Source: Bretschneidera sinensis
Taxonomy: Eukaryota > Streptophyta > Magnoliopsida > Brassicales > Akaniaceae
Direction of reading: 5' to 3'
Assembly (NCBI GenBank): GCA_023935145.1
Contig: CM043698.1
Coordinates: forward strand, 76,899,501-76,963,500
Length of the DNA: 64,000 nucleotides
A model generated the notes under the pieces. The model ran no database searches. It worked only from the letters and a program-made list of their open reading frames with translations, and was not told the DNA's origin. A program made the position numbers and the translations under genes. Below, piece after piece: positions 63,538 to 64,000 of the stretch (within the stretch, counting starts at the first letter, position 1; the number at the start of each line of letters is the position of its first letter).

Positions 63538-64000
63538 GAAACCTAAGCTAATTACAAAGGAATCAAACCTCTTATTCCATTGCCAAGGTGATTGCTTCAG
63601 GCCATAGAGATTACTTCAATTTTCACACCAACTCTCCCTGCCTTCCTTCCTCATAGCCTTCGGGTTGCCTCATGTAAATGGTCTCATCAAGCTCTCCATG
63701 TAAGAACGTTGTCTTCACATCCATTTGCTCGATTTCCCAATCAAATTGGACCACCAATGCTAACACTATCCGTATCGTCTTGTACTTCACAATTGGTGAG
63801 AAGATTTCGGTGAAATCTATGCCTTCTTTTTGTGTGAACCCCTTCGCCACTAGTCTAGCTTTATACCGAACTTCATCCCCTGGAGTATTCCCTTCTTTGA
63901 TCTTGTAGATTCATCAACAATCCACAAATCTTTATTTTTCTAGTTTGGGCACCAACTCCCAAGAGTTGTTCTTCATCAAAGAATCAATTTCTTCCTCCAT
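63538..64000 (-). pseudogene. Copia pol remnant: reverse transcriptase, N-terminal part
   Basis: From the window edge the minus strand reads as the start of a copia RT domain (EEEIDSLMKNNSWELVP), then [20 protein letters not shown], then the palm motif region [18 protein letters not shown] and QPEGYEE. Within this frame there are at least three stops before the VRYKARL block and two more after QPEGYEE, then a two-base loss that moves the frame to that of the next piece. Several of the stops fit C-to-T or G-to-A changes of Gln, Arg or Trp codons, as in methylated, silenced elements. Confidence 0.85.

Larger units (their letters stand above)
61469..64000 (-). mobile_element. Ty1/copia retrotransposon, 3' half, minus strand (runs off window)
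   Basis: Read on the minus strand: reverse transcriptase, RNase H, polypurine tract, then the 3' LTR, which joins the satellite at 61468/61469. The order of RT and RNase H at the end of pol, with no integrase after them, is that of Ty1/copia. Several stops and one small deletion show it is inactive. The 5' part (gag, protease, integrase, 5' LTR) lies beyond 64000. The lineage is perhaps Tork/Tnt1-like, from general sequence character only. Confidence 0.9.

Noticed and set aside
63046..63546. A 166-codon plus-strand frame
   Set aside because: Antisense shadow of the copia reverse transcriptase.

Overview
The window is plant nuclear heterochromatin, most likely from a dicot. It is a very AT-rich satellite array broken up by LTR retrotransposons. 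I see no host gene, rRNA, tRNA gene or CRISPR. A plant is indicated by the Ty3/gypsy chromovirus elements (gag-pol with a C-terminal chromodomain, initiator-methionine tRNA primer site, LTRs of about 2.4-2.55 kb) and by a Ty1/copia element with a plant-type pol. I cannot name the species.

Layout: (1) 1-3239 satellite; 3240-8788 a decayed chromovirus (element 1) with target duplication CATAT; (2) 8789-26624 satellite; 26625-39379 a nearly complete but mutated gag-pol chromovirus (element 2), whose 3' LTR is split by another LTR at 36307-38860; (3) 39380-46310 satellite; 46311-56122 a young non-autonomous derivative of the element 2 family (element 3), target duplication ATAAA, with a foreign, largely non-coding internal region that itself carries a solo copia LTR (51451-52184, duplication AAATC); (4) 56123-61468 satellite; 61469-64000 the 3' half of a Ty1/copia element on the minus strand, running off the right edge.

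The satellite has a basic unit of about 415-420 bp. In the best-ordered parts, units of 414 and 423 bp alternate to give an 837-bp dimer. Longer periods lie on top: 4185 bp (five dimers, about two near-identical copies at 15.6-24.3 kb), about 5054 bp (8.8-15.6 kb) and about 4780 bp (41.5-46.3 kb against 56.1-60.5 kb once element 3 is removed). This suggests repeated unequal exchange or segmental amplification.

The elements are related. Elements 2 and 3 and the LTR at 36307 are one family. Element 1 is a more distant chromovirus sharing LTR ends and an LTR hairpin. Element 2 carries the only nearly complete gag-pol but has two in-frame stops. Element 3 keeps the LTRs, primer site and polypurine tract and must have used proteins made elsewhere. 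The most interesting points are the chimeric build of element 3, the missing target duplications and mixed LTRs of element 2, the clustering of insertions in one AT-rich part of the satellite unit, and LTR secondary-structure motifs kept between diverged families. All comparisons were made by eye.
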